From positions 1-64,000 of the forward strand of contig JAPPCV010000109.1 in NCBI GenBank assembly GCA_028824715.1: DNA of 64,000 bases. The letters run 5' to 3'. The notes below the pieces were generated by a model. That model searched no databases, was not told where the DNA came from, and worked only from the letters and a program-made list of their open reading frames with translations. The translations under genes were made by a program, and so were the position numbers. Source of the stretch: Boseongicola sp. (GTDB lineage Bacteria > Pseudomonadota > Alphaproteobacteria > Rhodobacterales > Rhodobacteraceae). Each line of letters starts with the position of its first letter. The stretch's first letter is position 1. Shown here in pieces: positions 43,071 through 52,591 of the stretch.

Positions 43071-44942
43071 ATGACGGAGAACATCATGGCAGGTCCCGCA
43101 GAAGGGTTGAAGGCCGACCACTCTACGCCCCTTGAGATTGCCGGTCTCACCGTCAGCCTGAAGACCGGAGCCTGGAAATGCGCAATCGTCGAGGACGTGT
43201 CGCTGCGCGTGAGGGCCGGCGAGATCCTCGGCCTGGTGGGCGAGAGCGGCAGCGGGAAGACCGTGACGTGCCTCGCGGCGCTCGGGCTCCTGGGTCCCGC
43301 CTGGCAAACGGAGGGCGAAATCCGCCTCGCGCGAACGCGGATCACGGACGCTCCAAGCGCAGGCCAGCTTGTCTCGGTGCGCGGTCGGGAAGCGGCGATG
43401 ATCTTCCAGGATGCCAGCGCCTCGCTCAATCCGATCGAGAAGATCGGCAAGCAGCTCACGAAGACGGTCGCGCGGCTGCGAGGATTGCCCACCGGCGAGG
43501 CCCGGGAGATCGCGCTGGATCTTCTAAGGCGCGTCGAAATGCCGGATCCGGAGGAACGCTTTCACTCCTACCCCTTCCAGTTGTCGGGCGGCCAGAACCA
43601 GAGGGTGATGATCGCCGTGGCACTGGCAGGGCGTCCCGAGCTGCTCTTTGCCGACGAGCCGACGACGGCGCTCGACGTCACGGTCCAGTCCCAGATCCTC
43701 GACCTGATCAAGTCGCTGCGGGACGAAACGAGAATGGGAGTCGTGTTCGTGACCCATGACCTCGGCGTCGTGAAGGAAGTGTGTGACAGCGTCGCGGTGA
43801 TGTACGCGGGCAGAATCGTGGAGTCCGGGTCCGTCGAACGGATCATGAATGCGCCGCGCCATCCCTATACACTTGGGTTGATCGAATCGATGCCGACCCT
43901 TTCCGGCCATGTCCCCGAGGGCATCGAAGGCCAGGTTCCGGCACCTGACAAACGGCCATCGGGGTGTGCGTTCGCACCCCGGTGTCACAAGGCGCAGGAA
44001 AGGTGCAGGTTGCAGCTGCCCCTGGGCGCACGGGCTGATGGCGGCGACTCCGTCGCCTGCTTCTTTCCGTTGGCGGGCGATCTCGGCCGGACCGAACCCT
44101 CGGAACTGCCCCTGCATTCGCGCCCTGCGGACGGACCGGGCCCGGACACGCTCCTGTCATTGAACGACGCTGCCTGCGACTATGCCACGCGTCGCGGCAG
44201 GTTCCGGGCCGTTTCCGGCATCACGCTTTCGCTCAATGAAGGCGATCGCCTGGCCGTGATCGGCGAAAGTGGCAGCGGCAAGTCCACGATCGGAAAGCTC
44301 ATGCTCGGAATCGAGCCCACGAGCCAGGGGACGGCCTCGTTCATGGGCAGGCCGGTTCCCATTCTCGGCACCTCCGATCACGTCGCCTTCGCGCGTTCCG
44401 TGCAGCTCGTGCCACAGAATCCCTTCCTGTCCCTTGATCCCAGGGCCACGATCGGCAGCCAGATCGAGGAACCGCTTGAGATTCACGGAATCGGCACCAG
44501 GCAGGAGCGGCGGGACCGGCGACGCGAACTCCTGGAGTCCGCCGGACTGAGCCCGGAACTCGCGATGCGCTACCCCCACGAGATCAGCGGCGGCCAGTGC
44601 CAGCGCGCCGTGATCGCGCGCGCACTGGCTCTCCGGCCGAAGGTGCTGATCTGCGACGAGGCCACGGCGTCGCTCGACGTGTCTGTCCAGGCGCGGATCA
44701 TCGAACTCCTGCGCGAGCTGCACAGAATGCACGACCTGTCCATCGTGTTCATCACGCATGACCTGAGACTCGCACGCTCGCTCTGCAGCCACGTCGCCGT
44801 CATGCGCTCCGGCCAGCTTGTCGAGCTCGGCGAGACCTCCCCCATGTTCGAGGCGCCGGAGCATCCCTACACCGCGCAGCTGCTTGCCTCGATGCCGGAT
44901 GTCGAGGCGACGGCTTCCCGCACCTTGGAGACCATGCAATGA
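43071..44942 (+). CDS. Fused double ATP-binding protein of a peptide-type importer (DppD-DppF fusion)
   Basis: A 623-residue protein with two complete ABC ATPase domains. The first (about 15-270) has GESGSGKTVT, LSGGQNQRV and LFADEPTTALD. The second (about 355-600) has GESGSGKSTI, ISGGQCQRA and LICDEATASLD. Each is of the oligopeptide type, and the first carries the Cys-containing C-terminal extension (CAFAPRCHKAQERC) that in relatives binds an iron-sulfur cluster or closes the domain. One polypeptide thus replaces DppD and DppF. It overlaps the permease gene downstream by ATGA. Confidence 0.93.
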   Translation: MTENIMAGPAEGLKADHSTPLEIAGLTVSLKTGAWKCAIVEDVSLRVRAGEILGLVGESGSGKTVTCLAALGLLGPAWQTEGEIRLARTRITDAPSAGQLVSVRGREAAMIFQDASASLNPIEKIGKQLTKTVARLRGLPTGEAREIALDLLRRVEMPDPEERFHSYPFQLSGGQNQRVMIAVALAGRPELLFADEPTTALDVTVQSQILDLIKSLRDETRMGVVFVTHDLGVVKEVCDSVAVMYAGRIVESGSVERIMNAPRHPYTLGLIESMPTLSGHVPEGIEGQVPAPDKRPSGCAFAPRCHKAQERCRLQLPLGARADGGDSVACFFPLAGDLGRTEPSELPLHSRPADGPGPDTLLSLNDAACDYATRRGRFRAVSGITLSLNEGDRLAVIGESGSGKSTIGKLMLGIEPTSQGTASFMGRPVPILGTSDHVAFARSVQLVPQNPFLSLDPRATIGSQIEEPLEIHGIGTRQERRDRRRELLESAGLSPELAMRYPHEISGGQCQRAVIARALALRPKVLICDEATASLDVSVQARIIELLRELHRMHDLSIVFITHDLRLARSLCSHVAVMRSGQLVELGETSPMFEAPEHPYTAQLLASMPDVEATASRTLETMQ

Positions 44943-45871
44943 CCGGGTTCGTGATCCGAAAGCTGCTTCGCACTCTCTTCACGCTGTTCCTCGTCGTGAC
45001 GTTCGTGTTCTTCGTGCTGCGGCTTACGGGCGATCCCGTGTCCGCCATGATGCCGGATGACACCGACCCCGCCATATTGGACGAGCTTCGCAAGCAGTGG
45101 GGGCTCGATCGGCCCCTCGGAGTCCAGTATCTCGAATACTGGTTCAACCTGTTGCAGGGTGACTTCGGCAACGCCTACCGCGACGGCAGGCCGGCGATCG
45201 AGATCGTCGCCGAACGCATACCTGCGACCCTGAAACTCACGCTGACGGCGTTCGCGTTCATCGTCATAGCCGGATTCCCGCTTGGCATATTTGCGGCCGT
45301 CAACCGCGGCACGGCGATCGATCGGGGCATCATGACCATTTCCGTCACCGGATTCAGCCTGCCGAACTTCTTTCTCGGGATCCTGCTGATCTTCCTTCTG
45401 TCGGTGACGCTCCGGCTTCTGCCGGCTTACGGCAGCGACCATTGGTACAACCTCATCATGCCGGTGATCACGCTCGGCACCGCTGGCGCCGCCGTCATCG
45501 CGCGCTTCGTTCGCTCGTCCATGCTCGAAGTCCTGAACGCGCCCTACATCAGGGCATGCCGTGCGCGCGGCATGACCGAACGGGCGATAATCTGGACCGT
45601 GGCGCTTCCCAACGCCGCGATTCCCACGATCACCATCATGGGCTTCATGGTCGGGACCCTGATCGGCGGCTCGATCGTCACCGAAACCGTCTTCGCCTGG
45701 CCCGGCATAGGGCGCCTGCTCATCGACGCGGTTACGGCGCGTGAACTGGCAGTGGTGCAAACCGTCGTCATGATCACGGCCGCTTCCATGGTGTTTGCCA
45801 ATCTCGCCGTGGATCTCCTGTACCTGGTGATCGATCCCCGCAGGCGATACGCGTCCGGCACGGGAGAGTGA
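44939..45871 (+). CDS. Peptide-type ABC importer permease, DppB-like
   Basis: A 310-residue permease with six membrane segments and the conserved start FVIRKLLRTLFTLFLVVTFV. It has TGDPVSAMMPD, the EAA-type RACRARGMTERAIIWTVALP, and the closing YLVIDPRRRYASG. The ATG overlaps the ATPase stop codon. It pairs with the next gene to form the channel. Confidence 0.93.
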   Translation: MTGFVIRKLLRTLFTLFLVVTFVFFVLRLTGDPVSAMMPDDTDPAILDELRKQWGLDRPLGVQYLEYWFNLLQGDFGNAYRDGRPAIEIVAERIPATLKLTLTAFAFIVIAGFPLGIFAAVNRGTAIDRGIMTISVTGFSLPNFFLGILLIFLLSVTLRLLPAYGSDHWYNLIMPVITLGTAGAAVIARFVRSSMLEVLNAPYIRACRARGMTERAIIWTVALPNAAIPTITIMGFMVGTLIGGSIVTETVFAWPGIGRLLIDAVTARELAVVQTVVMITAASMVFANLAVDLLYLVIDPRRRYASGTGE

Positions 45872-45873
45872 CA

Positions 45874-46779
45874 ATGGCCTATGCTGACGCAAGCGAAGCA
45901 TTCGAACGCCGCTCCTCGACCCAGGTGGCCATCGCGCACGTCGTCGCGTCACCTGTCATTGTCAAGCTGGCGATGCTGTGGCTGGTCATGATCCTGTTCA
46001 TTGCCGTGACGGCGCGCTGGATCATGCCCTACGACTACCAGCAGACGGCGCTTCTGTCCCGGCTGCTTCCTCCGGGCGCGACCGGGGTGTCCGGAGACTT
46101 CCATCTCCTGGGAACCGACCACCTCGGGCGCGACCTCCTCAGCAGGCTGTTCTCGTCCATCCAGCTCACGATGCTGGTGGCGGTGTTCGGGACCTTCTTC
46201 GGCGCGGTCGTGGGAAGCTGCATCGGGTTCGTTGCGGCGAGGTTTCGGGGTTGGGTGGACGATGTCATCATGGTCCTCGTCGATTTTCAGGCATCGATGC
46301 CGTTCGTCATCATCGCGCTTTCGGTGATTGCCGTCATGGGCACCGGCAACATGCTGCTCTTCATCCTGCTCGTCGGATTCCAGGGATGGGAGCGCTATGC
46401 GAGAATCAGCCGCGGAATGACATTGTCGGCGGTCAACCATGGCTATGCGGCAGCGATCCGGCTGCTCGGCGCGGGCACCTTGCGCGTCTATCTGAGGCAC
46501 ATCCTGCCCAACATCCTGGCCGCGCTGGTCGTTCAGGTGTCAATCAACTTTCCGGAAACCGTGATCCTGGAAACATCCATGAGTTTCCTGGGTGTCGGCA
46601 TCCAGCCCCCCAACACGTCTCTTGGCAACCTGCTGAGCTATGGGCGGGACTATCTCCTGAACGCGTGGTGGATTGCCGGCGTGCCGGGATGCACGATCTT
46701 CTTCACGACCTTGTCCATGAGCATCGTCGGTGACTGGCTCCGCGACGTGCTGGATCCAACCACAAGCAGCGGAACCTGA
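45874..46779 (+). CDS. Peptide-type ABC importer permease, DppC-like
   Basis: A 301-residue permease with the family's LLGTDHLGRDLLSRLFSSIQ near residue 80, the QGWERYARISRGMTLSAVNH loop and the C-terminal GDWLRDVLDPTT. GTG at 45868 overlaps the DppB stop, but ATG at 45874 has the better spaced GGGAG, so I use it. It is the last gene of the regulator-ATPase-permease unit. Confidence 0.92.
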   Translation: MAYADASEAFERRSSTQVAIAHVVASPVIVKLAMLWLVMILFIAVTARWIMPYDYQQTALLSRLLPPGATGVSGDFHLLGTDHLGRDLLSRLFSSIQLTMLVAVFGTFFGAVVGSCIGFVAARFRGWVDDVIMVLVDFQASMPFVIIALSVIAVMGTGNMLLFILLVGFQGWERYARISRGMTLSAVNHGYAAAIRLLGAGTLRVYLRHILPNILAALVVQVSINFPETVILETSMSFLGVGIQPPNTSLGNLLSYGRDYLLNAWWIAGVPGCTIFFTTLSMSIVGDWLRDVLDPTTSSGT

Positions 46780-46926
46780 CATCGCCGTTTCACCATCGCG
46801 CGCCTCCCGAGCCGCCCGCACCGAGGGTGCAATTCCGTGGCGATCGTTCCGAAGGATCCCGTCATCGCTTCCGCCATCGCGCCCGGTTCCGGTCCGTGAC
46901 AGACAGGCCCGGCCCCTCGCTGGCGG

Positions 46927-47991
46927 TCATGCGTTCGAGGCCAGGGACCTTCCGGTTTCCACGTCAAAGACGTGGAGGCGATCGCGGCGTGCGCTCAGCT
47001 GGACGGTTTCCCCGATTTCGGGCGGATGCTGGCCATCGGCCTTGGCGATGACCTCGCCGCTAGGCGTGTCGACGTAGATCAGCGTATCGGGTCCGAGCGG
47101 TTCGCGAACGGTCACCGTTCCCTCCAGGAACGGGTTCTCGCCGGACGGATGCAGGTCGTCCGGGCGCACCCCGAGTATGACCGGCTGTCCCTGGGCAGCC
47201 TCGATGTCCAACCGGACATCCGGCCCGGACGCGAGCCGGGCCACGCCGCCGTCCACCTTGCATTGCAGCATGTTCATGGACGGTGCCCCGATGAACCCGG
47301 CCACGAAGGTGTTCGCTGGCCTGTGGTAGACATCGGCCGGCTTGCCGACCTGCTGGATATGGCCGTCCTTCATGATCACGATCCTGTCAGCCATCGTCAT
47401 GGCTTCCACCTGGTCATGGGTCACGAAGATGATGGTGTTCCCGACACGCTGGTGGAGTTTCTTGATCTCGAGGCGCATCTGGGTGCGAAGCTGGGCATCG
47501 AGGTTCGACAGCGGTTCGTCGAAGAGAAACACGGCCGGGTCGCGTACCATGGCCCGGCCGATCGCGACACGCTGCCGCTGGCCGCCCGAAAGCTGCGAGG
47601 GCTTGCGGTCGAGGAGTTCGGTCATTTCAAGAGTTGCGGCGACGTCTTCGAGGCGGGCCGTCTTCTCGGCCTTCGTCAGTTTCGACGTCCTGAGCCCGAA
47701 GCCGATGTTCCTTCGAACCGTCATGTGCGGGTAGATGGCGTAGTTCTGGAACACCATGGCGATGTTCCGTTCCTTCGGTTCCAGGTGATTCACGACCCGG
47801 CCCTCGATCTCGATCTCGCCCGCCGTCGTTTCTTCGAGACCGGCGATGAGGCGGAGCGTCGTCGACTTTCCGCAGCCCGACGGCCCCACGAAAACGACGA
47901 ACTCGCCATCCTCCACTTCCAGGCTGATCCCGTGCAGGACCGTGGTGTTGTCGAATGTCTTCACCAGGTTGCGAAGAACAAGGCTCGCCAT
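46927..47991 (-). CDS. ABC importer ATP-binding protein, UgpC/MalK-like (second cluster)
   Basis: A 354-residue ATPase with GPSGCGKSTTL, LSGGQRQRVAIGRAMV, VFLFDEPLSNLDAQLR and VTHDQVEAMTMADR, plus a C-terminal TOBE domain ending near HVFDVETGRSL. It is the last gene of the second carbohydrate-type importer operon, three bases after the lyase gene. It ends convergently to the DppC-like gene with a 147-base gap. Confidence 0.93.
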   Translation of the reverse strand: MASLVLRNLVKTFDNTTVLHGISLEVEDGEFVVFVGPSGCGKSTTLRLIAGLEETTAGEIEIEGRVVNHLEPKERNIAMVFQNYAIYPHMTVRRNIGFGLRTSKLTKAEKTARLEDVAATLEMTELLDRKPSQLSGGQRQRVAIGRAMVRDPAVFLFDEPLSNLDAQLRTQMRLEIKKLHQRVGNTIIFVTHDQVEAMTMADRIVIMKDGHIQQVGKPADVYHRPANTFVAGFIGAPSMNMLQCKVDGGVARLASGPDVRLDIEAAQGQPVILGVRPDDLHPSGENPFLEGTVTVREPLGPDTLIYVDTPSGEVIAKADGQHPPEIGETVQLSARRDRLHVFDVETGRSLASNA

Positions 47992-47994
47992 GTG

Positions 47995-49479
47995 CTACTC
48001 CTCCAGGAGGGCGTTGAAGGCGGATTCGAGCATGCCGCCCGCCCGGGCTCGACGGGCGGCGCGGGCCTCGATCCCGCTGCGGCATTCCCGGGCCTTCCCT
48101 TCGTATGCGTTGATCGCCCGTTCCAGTGCCGTGGCCGCGGGACCGCCCGGCCGGTCACGGCGAAGGACGAAGGTCTCGGGCGCGACGGCAGCGGCGTACA
48201 TGCTGGGCGTGAGCACCGTTGCACGGCCCGTTGCCGACTCGAACGCGTCGGCAAAGTCGTCGAATCCCCGTGCCAGGCCCACGCCGCGCGAGACCACCGC
48301 CCGCGACGTTGTCGACGCGATTCCATGTGCCCGCCGAAAGCTCAGCCCCTCGTCCCGGACGAGGGTGTCGGCAAGTTCCGTGACCGTGACGCAGGCGGCG
48401 TCGCTGTTGGTCTCGACCCTTGACGGGTTGATCGAACAGGACGGCAGGAACGCCGAGAACAGGGAAAGCGCCCGCGCGCCGCGTTCGAACGCGGCGAAGC
48501 CGGCTTGCTGGACATCCGCCTCGCTGTCGTTCATGTCGGCAAACGGCGTATTGTGCATCGTGTTGATGATCGCATCGCAGTGGCCGGCCGTGACGCTCGA
48601 CAGGTGCCGCAGGTGTTCGATCGGAACCGGGTTCCGCTTTTGCGGCATGATCGAGGAAACCTGGACCAGGCTGTCGGGAACATGCAGCTGGCCGACCTCG
48701 AAGGCGGACCATTGCGCCATGTCCTGCGCGACGCGTCCCAGATGCAGGAACACCAGCTTGATCGCGGAGTAGAGACCGGTCACGTAATCCACGGAGGCGA
48801 TGCAGCCGTAGGAATTCAGTTGCGGTTCTTCGAACCCGAGCAGTTCGGACACGCGGTGCCTGTCGACGGGGAATCCGGACGTGGTGATCGCCGCCGCCCC
48901 CATCGGGCAGAGGTCGAGAGTGTCGCAGGCCAGGTCCAGGCGCTTCGCGTCCCGCAAGAGGCACTCGACGACCGCCGCAAGATAGTGGCCAAAGGTCGTC
49001 GGCTGCGCAGGCTGCCCGTGCGTGTAGGCGACGACAAGCGTGTCGCGCTCGCAACGGGCCTTCACGATCAGCGTGTCGGCGAGATGCAGGACCTGTTCCA
49101 TGAAACGTCCGGCCTTCTCGCGAAGGGCCATCTTGAACATGGTGTGGTCCATGTCGTTGCGCGAACGTGCCACGTGCAGCATCCCGCCGGGCTCGCCTAT
49201 CCGCCGTTCAAGCTCGGCTTCGACCAGGAAGAAGTAGTCCTCGTGCTCCCCGGTGTAGGACAGGGTGTCGGCGTCCATGTCCTGCTCGACGTCCCTCAGG
49301 GCGGCGGCGATCGTGCGCCCCTGGTCCCTCGAGACGATCCCGGTTTCGTGAAGCATGACCAGGTGCGCCCGGTTGATCGCGTTCACGTGATCCGCGAAAT
49401 GCGTCCTGATGCCGTCGAAGAGAGGGGCGAGAACCGTATCCCTGTAGGCCGGGTGCGGGAAAGCCGGATTGTCGGTCAT
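47995..49479 (-). CDS. Argininosuccinate-lyase-family protein within an importer operon
   Basis: A 494-residue member of the fumarase/aspartase/argininosuccinate lyase superfamily. It has LHVARSRNDMDHTMFKMALR, YTHGQPAQPTTFGHYLAAVV and the signature SSIMPQKRNPVPIEHLRHL. The catalytic Ser loop is present. It is somewhat longer than housekeeping ArgH (about 460), with divergent N- and C-termini. Placed between permease and ATPase genes and translationally coupled to the permease (ATGA overlap), it is probably catabolic. It may cleave a C-N bond in the imported compound with release of fumarate or a similar acid, rather than making arginine. Substrate unknown. Confidence 0.85.
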   Translation of the reverse strand: MTDNPAFPHPAYRDTVLAPLFDGIRTHFADHVNAINRAHLVMLHETGIVSRDQGRTIAAALRDVEQDMDADTLSYTGEHEDYFFLVEAELERRIGEPGGMLHVARSRNDMDHTMFKMALREKAGRFMEQVLHLADTLIVKARCERDTLVVAYTHGQPAQPTTFGHYLAAVVECLLRDAKRLDLACDTLDLCPMGAAAITTSGFPVDRHRVSELLGFEEPQLNSYGCIASVDYVTGLYSAIKLVFLHLGRVAQDMAQWSAFEVGQLHVPDSLVQVSSIMPQKRNPVPIEHLRHLSSVTAGHCDAIINTMHNTPFADMNDSEADVQQAGFAAFERGARALSLFSAFLPSCSINPSRVETNSDAACVTVTELADTLVRDEGLSFRRAHGIASTTSRAVVSRGVGLARGFDDFADAFESATGRATVLTPSMYAAAVAPETFVLRRDRPGGPAATALERAINAYEGKARECRSGIEARAARRARAGGMLESAFNALLEE

Positions 49480-50357
49480 CCCTTCAGCCCCGCCATGACG
49501 ACGCCCCTGATGATGAAGCGCTGGAACACCAGGAAGACGACGAGCGTCGGAATGGTTGAAATTGCGGCGCCGGTCATGATCAGTTCCCACTGTACGTCTG
49601 CCTCGTCGCCGAAACTCGAGAGGCCGACCGGCAGCGTGTACATGTCGACGGAGTTTGTCACGATCAGCGGCCAGATGAAGGCGGTCCAGTTTCCCAGGAA
49701 GACGAAAATCGCCAGTGCCGCCAGCGCGGGCCGGACCAGCGGCATCGCCACGGTCCACCAGATCGCCAGTTCGTTCAGCCCGTCGATCCTCGCGGCCTCG
49801 ATGAAGTCATCGGGGACGGTCTCGAAGAACTGCTTCATCAGGAACGTGCCGAAGGCGGTCATCAGGCCCGGAAACATGATGCCCCAGTAGCTGTCGAGCC
49901 ACCCGAACGCCTGCGACATCAGGTACCAGGGAATGACAAGCATCTCGGTCGGGATCATCAGCGTCGACAGGATGGCGATGAAGACGATGTAACGTCCCGG
50001 GAAACGGAACTTGCACAGCGTGTAGCCGACGAGGCTGTCAAACAGGATGTTGGAGATCGTGGTTATCGTGGCGATGACGAGCGAGTTGACGAACCAGCCG
50101 TAGAACCTGCCGTCTTCCAGCACGTAGGTGTAGTTTTCCAGGTGCGGTTCGTTGGGCACGAGGGCGAGGTTGTAGATCTCATGCGGCCATTTCAGCGATG
50201 TCGAGATCATGTAGGCGATCGGCATCACCATCAGGACGCCGCCGGTGAACAGGATCAGCCATCGGATGACCTGGCCGGTGTTGGCCGGCTTCCGGGGCGT
50301 CCCGGGGGCCAGGAGGGTTTTCGAGCTTGCCCTGATTTCAGCGACGGCACTGACCAC
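49476..50357 (-). CDS. Carbohydrate-type ABC importer permease, MalG-type (second cluster)
   Basis: A 293-residue permease with six membrane segments, the EAA loop EAARIDGLNELAIWWTVAMP, and the terminal GVVMAGLKG. The probable start is GTG at 50357, one base after the MalF stop. No nearer ATG matches the family N-terminus. Confidence 0.9.
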   Translation of the reverse strand: MVSAVAEIRASSKTLLAPGTPRKPANTGQVIRWLILFTGGVLMVMPIAYMISTSLKWPHEIYNLALVPNEPHLENYTYVLEDGRFYGWFVNSLVIATITTISNILFDSLVGYTLCKFRFPGRYIVFIAILSTLMIPTEMLVIPWYLMSQAFGWLDSYWGIMFPGLMTAFGTFLMKQFFETVPDDFIEAARIDGLNELAIWWTVAMPLVRPALAALAIFVFLGNWTAFIWPLIVTNSVDMYTLPVGLSSFGDEADVQWELIMTGAAISTIPTLVVFLVFQRFIIRGVVMAGLKG

Positions 50358-50358
50358 G

Positions 50359-51246
50359 TCAATTGTCCCTGAGTATGCGCAGCTGCACGAGGCTGACGAT
50401 CAGGAGGATCAGGAACAGCACGACGGTTTGCGCCGCCGCGTAACCCATGTTGAAGTCGGTAAAGGCGCTTTGGTAGATCATCAGGACGAGCGGTTTCGTC
50501 GAGTTGAGCGGCCCGCCCGGGTCATTGGTGGTCATGTTGAAGACGTGATCGAAAATCCTGAGGAACCCGATCGACGAGAAGACCACGATGAACACGATGG
50601 TGGGCTTCAGGAGGGGAAGCGTGATTTCCCAGAGAATTGTCCAGGTCGACACGCCGTCGATCCGGGCGGCCTCGTAGTAGCTTCGCGGGATGGCCCGCAG
50701 GCCAGCCATGAATATGATGATCTGGAATCCGAGCCCTGCCCAGACGGCCGGTGCCAGGATCGCCGGAAGCGCAAGCGTCGTCGAGCGCAGGAATTCCACC
50801 TGGGGAATTCCCGCCGTGGCAAGGACATTGTTGAAGAGCCCGATCGGAACCGGCTGGTAGAACCAGCGCCAGACCCAGGCCATCGCCACGGCCGTCGTCA
50901 TGAACGGCAGGAAATAGAGCATCCTGAGGAACCCGTGCATGAAGCGCAGCCTGTCGAGGTGATAGGCGATCACGAAGGAGATCACCAGGCTGACCGGGGT
51001 GCCGATCAGCAGGTACACGAAGGTGTTGCGAAAGACTTTCCAGAAGACAGGATCGTTCCAGAGTTTCGCGTAGTTGGCCCAGCCGGCCCAGGTCCGGTCG
51101 CCGAGCAGGTTCCAGTTCTGGAAGGAAATGACCATGGCGTTTGCCGTGGGATAGAATCGGATCACCACGTAGAACACGATGGGCACGGCAAGGAACGCCC
51201 AGGCCCAGACGATCTGTTTTTGCCGGATTGAGAGCCTGTGGTACAT
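50359..51246 (-). CDS. Carbohydrate-type ABC importer permease, MalF-type (second cluster)
   Basis: A 295-residue permease. It has an N-terminal cytoplasmic stretch YHRLSIRQKQ, six membrane segments, and the EAA-type loop EAARIDGVSTWTILWEITLP. It also has TNDPGGPLNSTKPLVLMIYQ, typical of MalF/UgpA relatives. It follows the binding-protein gene after a perfect hairpin. Confidence 0.92.
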   Translation of the reverse strand: MYHRLSIRQKQIVWAWAFLAVPIVFYVVIRFYPTANAMVISFQNWNLLGDRTWAGWANYAKLWNDPVFWKVFRNTFVYLLIGTPVSLVISFVIAYHLDRLRFMHGFLRMLYFLPFMTTAVAMAWVWRWFYQPVPIGLFNNVLATAGIPQVEFLRSTTLALPAILAPAVWAGLGFQIIIFMAGLRAIPRSYYEAARIDGVSTWTILWEITLPLLKPTIVFIVVFSSIGFLRIFDHVFNMTTNDPGGPLNSTKPLVLMIYQSAFTDFNMGYAAAQTVVLFLILLIVSLVQLRILRDN

Positions 51247-51299
51247 GTTCGTTGCGCTCGTGGGCAGGAGATCCTGGTCTGGTGTTCCGAGCGCGGTTT

Positions 51300-51328
51300 G
51301 CGAGCCCCGGACCGTGTCCGGGGCTCGC
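51300..51328 (-). terminator. Intercistronic hairpin between binding-protein and permease genes
   Basis: GCGAGCCCCGGAC-CGT-GTCCGGGGCTCGC is a perfect 13-bp stem with a three-base loop, just after the binding-protein stop (51335). There is no T tract, so it more likely protects the upstream mRNA from 3' decay than terminates. It occupies the same place as the terminator in the first sugar operon. Confidence 0.65.
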
Positions 51329-51334
51329 CTGCAC

Positions 51335-52591
51335 CTAGTTGTGGTATTCGTTCAGCAGTTCCTGCTCGGCCTCGGCGGCGATGGCAATGCTGTCTGCGAC
51401 TGCCTGGCCTTCGATGTCGATGCGCTGAACCATGTCGATCAGGATCTGCCGCTGCGCGCTTTCATTGGCGAACTTTGTCGTGTTCGCGTAGGCAAGGCCA
51501 CGGATGAAGGGCCCGAACACCTCGTCGTTCGCATTGGCTTCGGTCAGGCCGACCGAGGGTTTCGCGGGCAGTTCGCCAACAACGTCGAGCCAGATCTGCA
51601 TGGCCTCGTCCGACGTCACGTACTGCATGAACTTCACGGCGGCATCGTATTTCTCGCCTTCCGCCTTCGTCGTGATGGCGTTCACCCAGTAGGACGAGTA
51701 GTTCGAACGCATGCCGTCGGAATTCGCCGGCAGTTCGGTAACGCCCCACTTGAGGCCGCGCGTCTTGTTCAGCGATCCGATGCGGAACGAGCCGTCGATA
51801 TGCATGCCCGCACGACCGGCCTTGAAGGCGGCCTGGGGCTCGTCCATGAATCCGAATGCAGACACTTTGTGCTCGTTCACGAGACCGGTGTAGAACCCGG
51901 CCGCCGCGATCCCGGCTTCGGAGTTGTAGTTGACTGTCCTGTAGTCGTCGAGATAGGGCTCACCGCCGAACTGGCGCACCAGGACTTCCCGGAACCAGTG
52001 ATGGTCCTGTGCGTTCATGCCGGCCGTGATGCCGACCTGCGTGAGGTTGCCCGCAGCATCGGTCTTCGTCAGCATCTTCGCGGTCTCGATGAATTCGTCC
52101 AGCGTCCCCGGCGGACCGCTGATCCCGGCCTCGTCAAACAGGGTCTTGTTGTAGAACAAGGCGAGCGAGCGGACGGCGGTTGGAAGGGCCCAGTAGTTGT
52201 CGCCCTCCCGCATGGCGCCGACCATGGGGAAGAATTCGTCCTCGATCATCGACGGCGGAAAGGCGTCGTTGGGAAGCGGCTGGATCAGTTCGGCAGCCAC
52301 GTAGTCGTTCAGCCAGCCGTAGAAGAGTTGCACGACGTCGGGACCCTCTCCCGCAGGAATCGCGGCAGCGACCTTTGTCCGGTAGTCCGCGTACGGGAAA
52401 TGGGTCATCGTGACCGTGATGTCCGGATTGGCCGACTCGAAGTTCTCGATCAGCTGCTCCATTGCGGTGACGCGCGCGTCAAAGAAGTACTGCCAGTACT
52501 CGATTTCCACTTCGGCCTGCGCGGATCCGGCCGCAAGCATCACTGCGGTCGCAACGCCGGCGATTCCAGGTTTCGTCAGTTTCACAAGCAT
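51335..52591 (-). CDS. Extracellular binding protein of the second carbohydrate-type importer
   Basis: A 418-residue family-1 solute-binding protein with a signal peptide (LTKPGIAGVATAVMLAAGSA, then QAEVEIEYWQ). The typical body has LIENFESANPDITVTMTHFP, GPDVVQLFYGWLNDYVAAEL and ALPTAVRSLALFYNKTLFDE. GGGAGG upstream supports ATG 52591. It is first in an operon with MalF/MalG-type permeases, the lyase and the ATPase, and divergent from the PIG-L-family gene. Confidence 0.92.
   Translation of the reverse strand: MLVKLTKPGIAGVATAVMLAAGSAQAEVEIEYWQYFFDARVTAMEQLIENFESANPDITVTMTHFPYADYRTKVAAAIPAGEGPDVVQLFYGWLNDYVAAELIQPLPNDAFPPSMIEDEFFPMVGAMREGDNYWALPTAVRSLALFYNKTLFDEAGISGPPGTLDEFIETAKMLTKTDAAGNLTQVGITAGMNAQDHHWFREVLVRQFGGEPYLDDYRTVNYNSEAGIAAAGFYTGLVNEHKVSAFGFMDEPQAAFKAGRAGMHIDGSFRIGSLNKTRGLKWGVTELPANSDGMRSNYSSYWVNAITTKAEGEKYDAAVKFMQYVTSDEAMQIWLDVVGELPAKPSVGLTEANANDEVFGPFIRGLAYANTTKFANESAQRQILIDMVQRIDIEGQAVADSIAIAAEAEQELLNEYHN

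Noticed and set aside
46972-48423. Plus-strand open frame of over 480 codons
   Set aside because: Antisense to the UgpC-like ATPase and the lyase gene. It has no recognisable domain.
47995-49479. Housekeeping argH assignment
   Set aside because: Its position inside an importer operon and its divergent ends make arginine biosynthesis unlikely, so no argH symbol was given.
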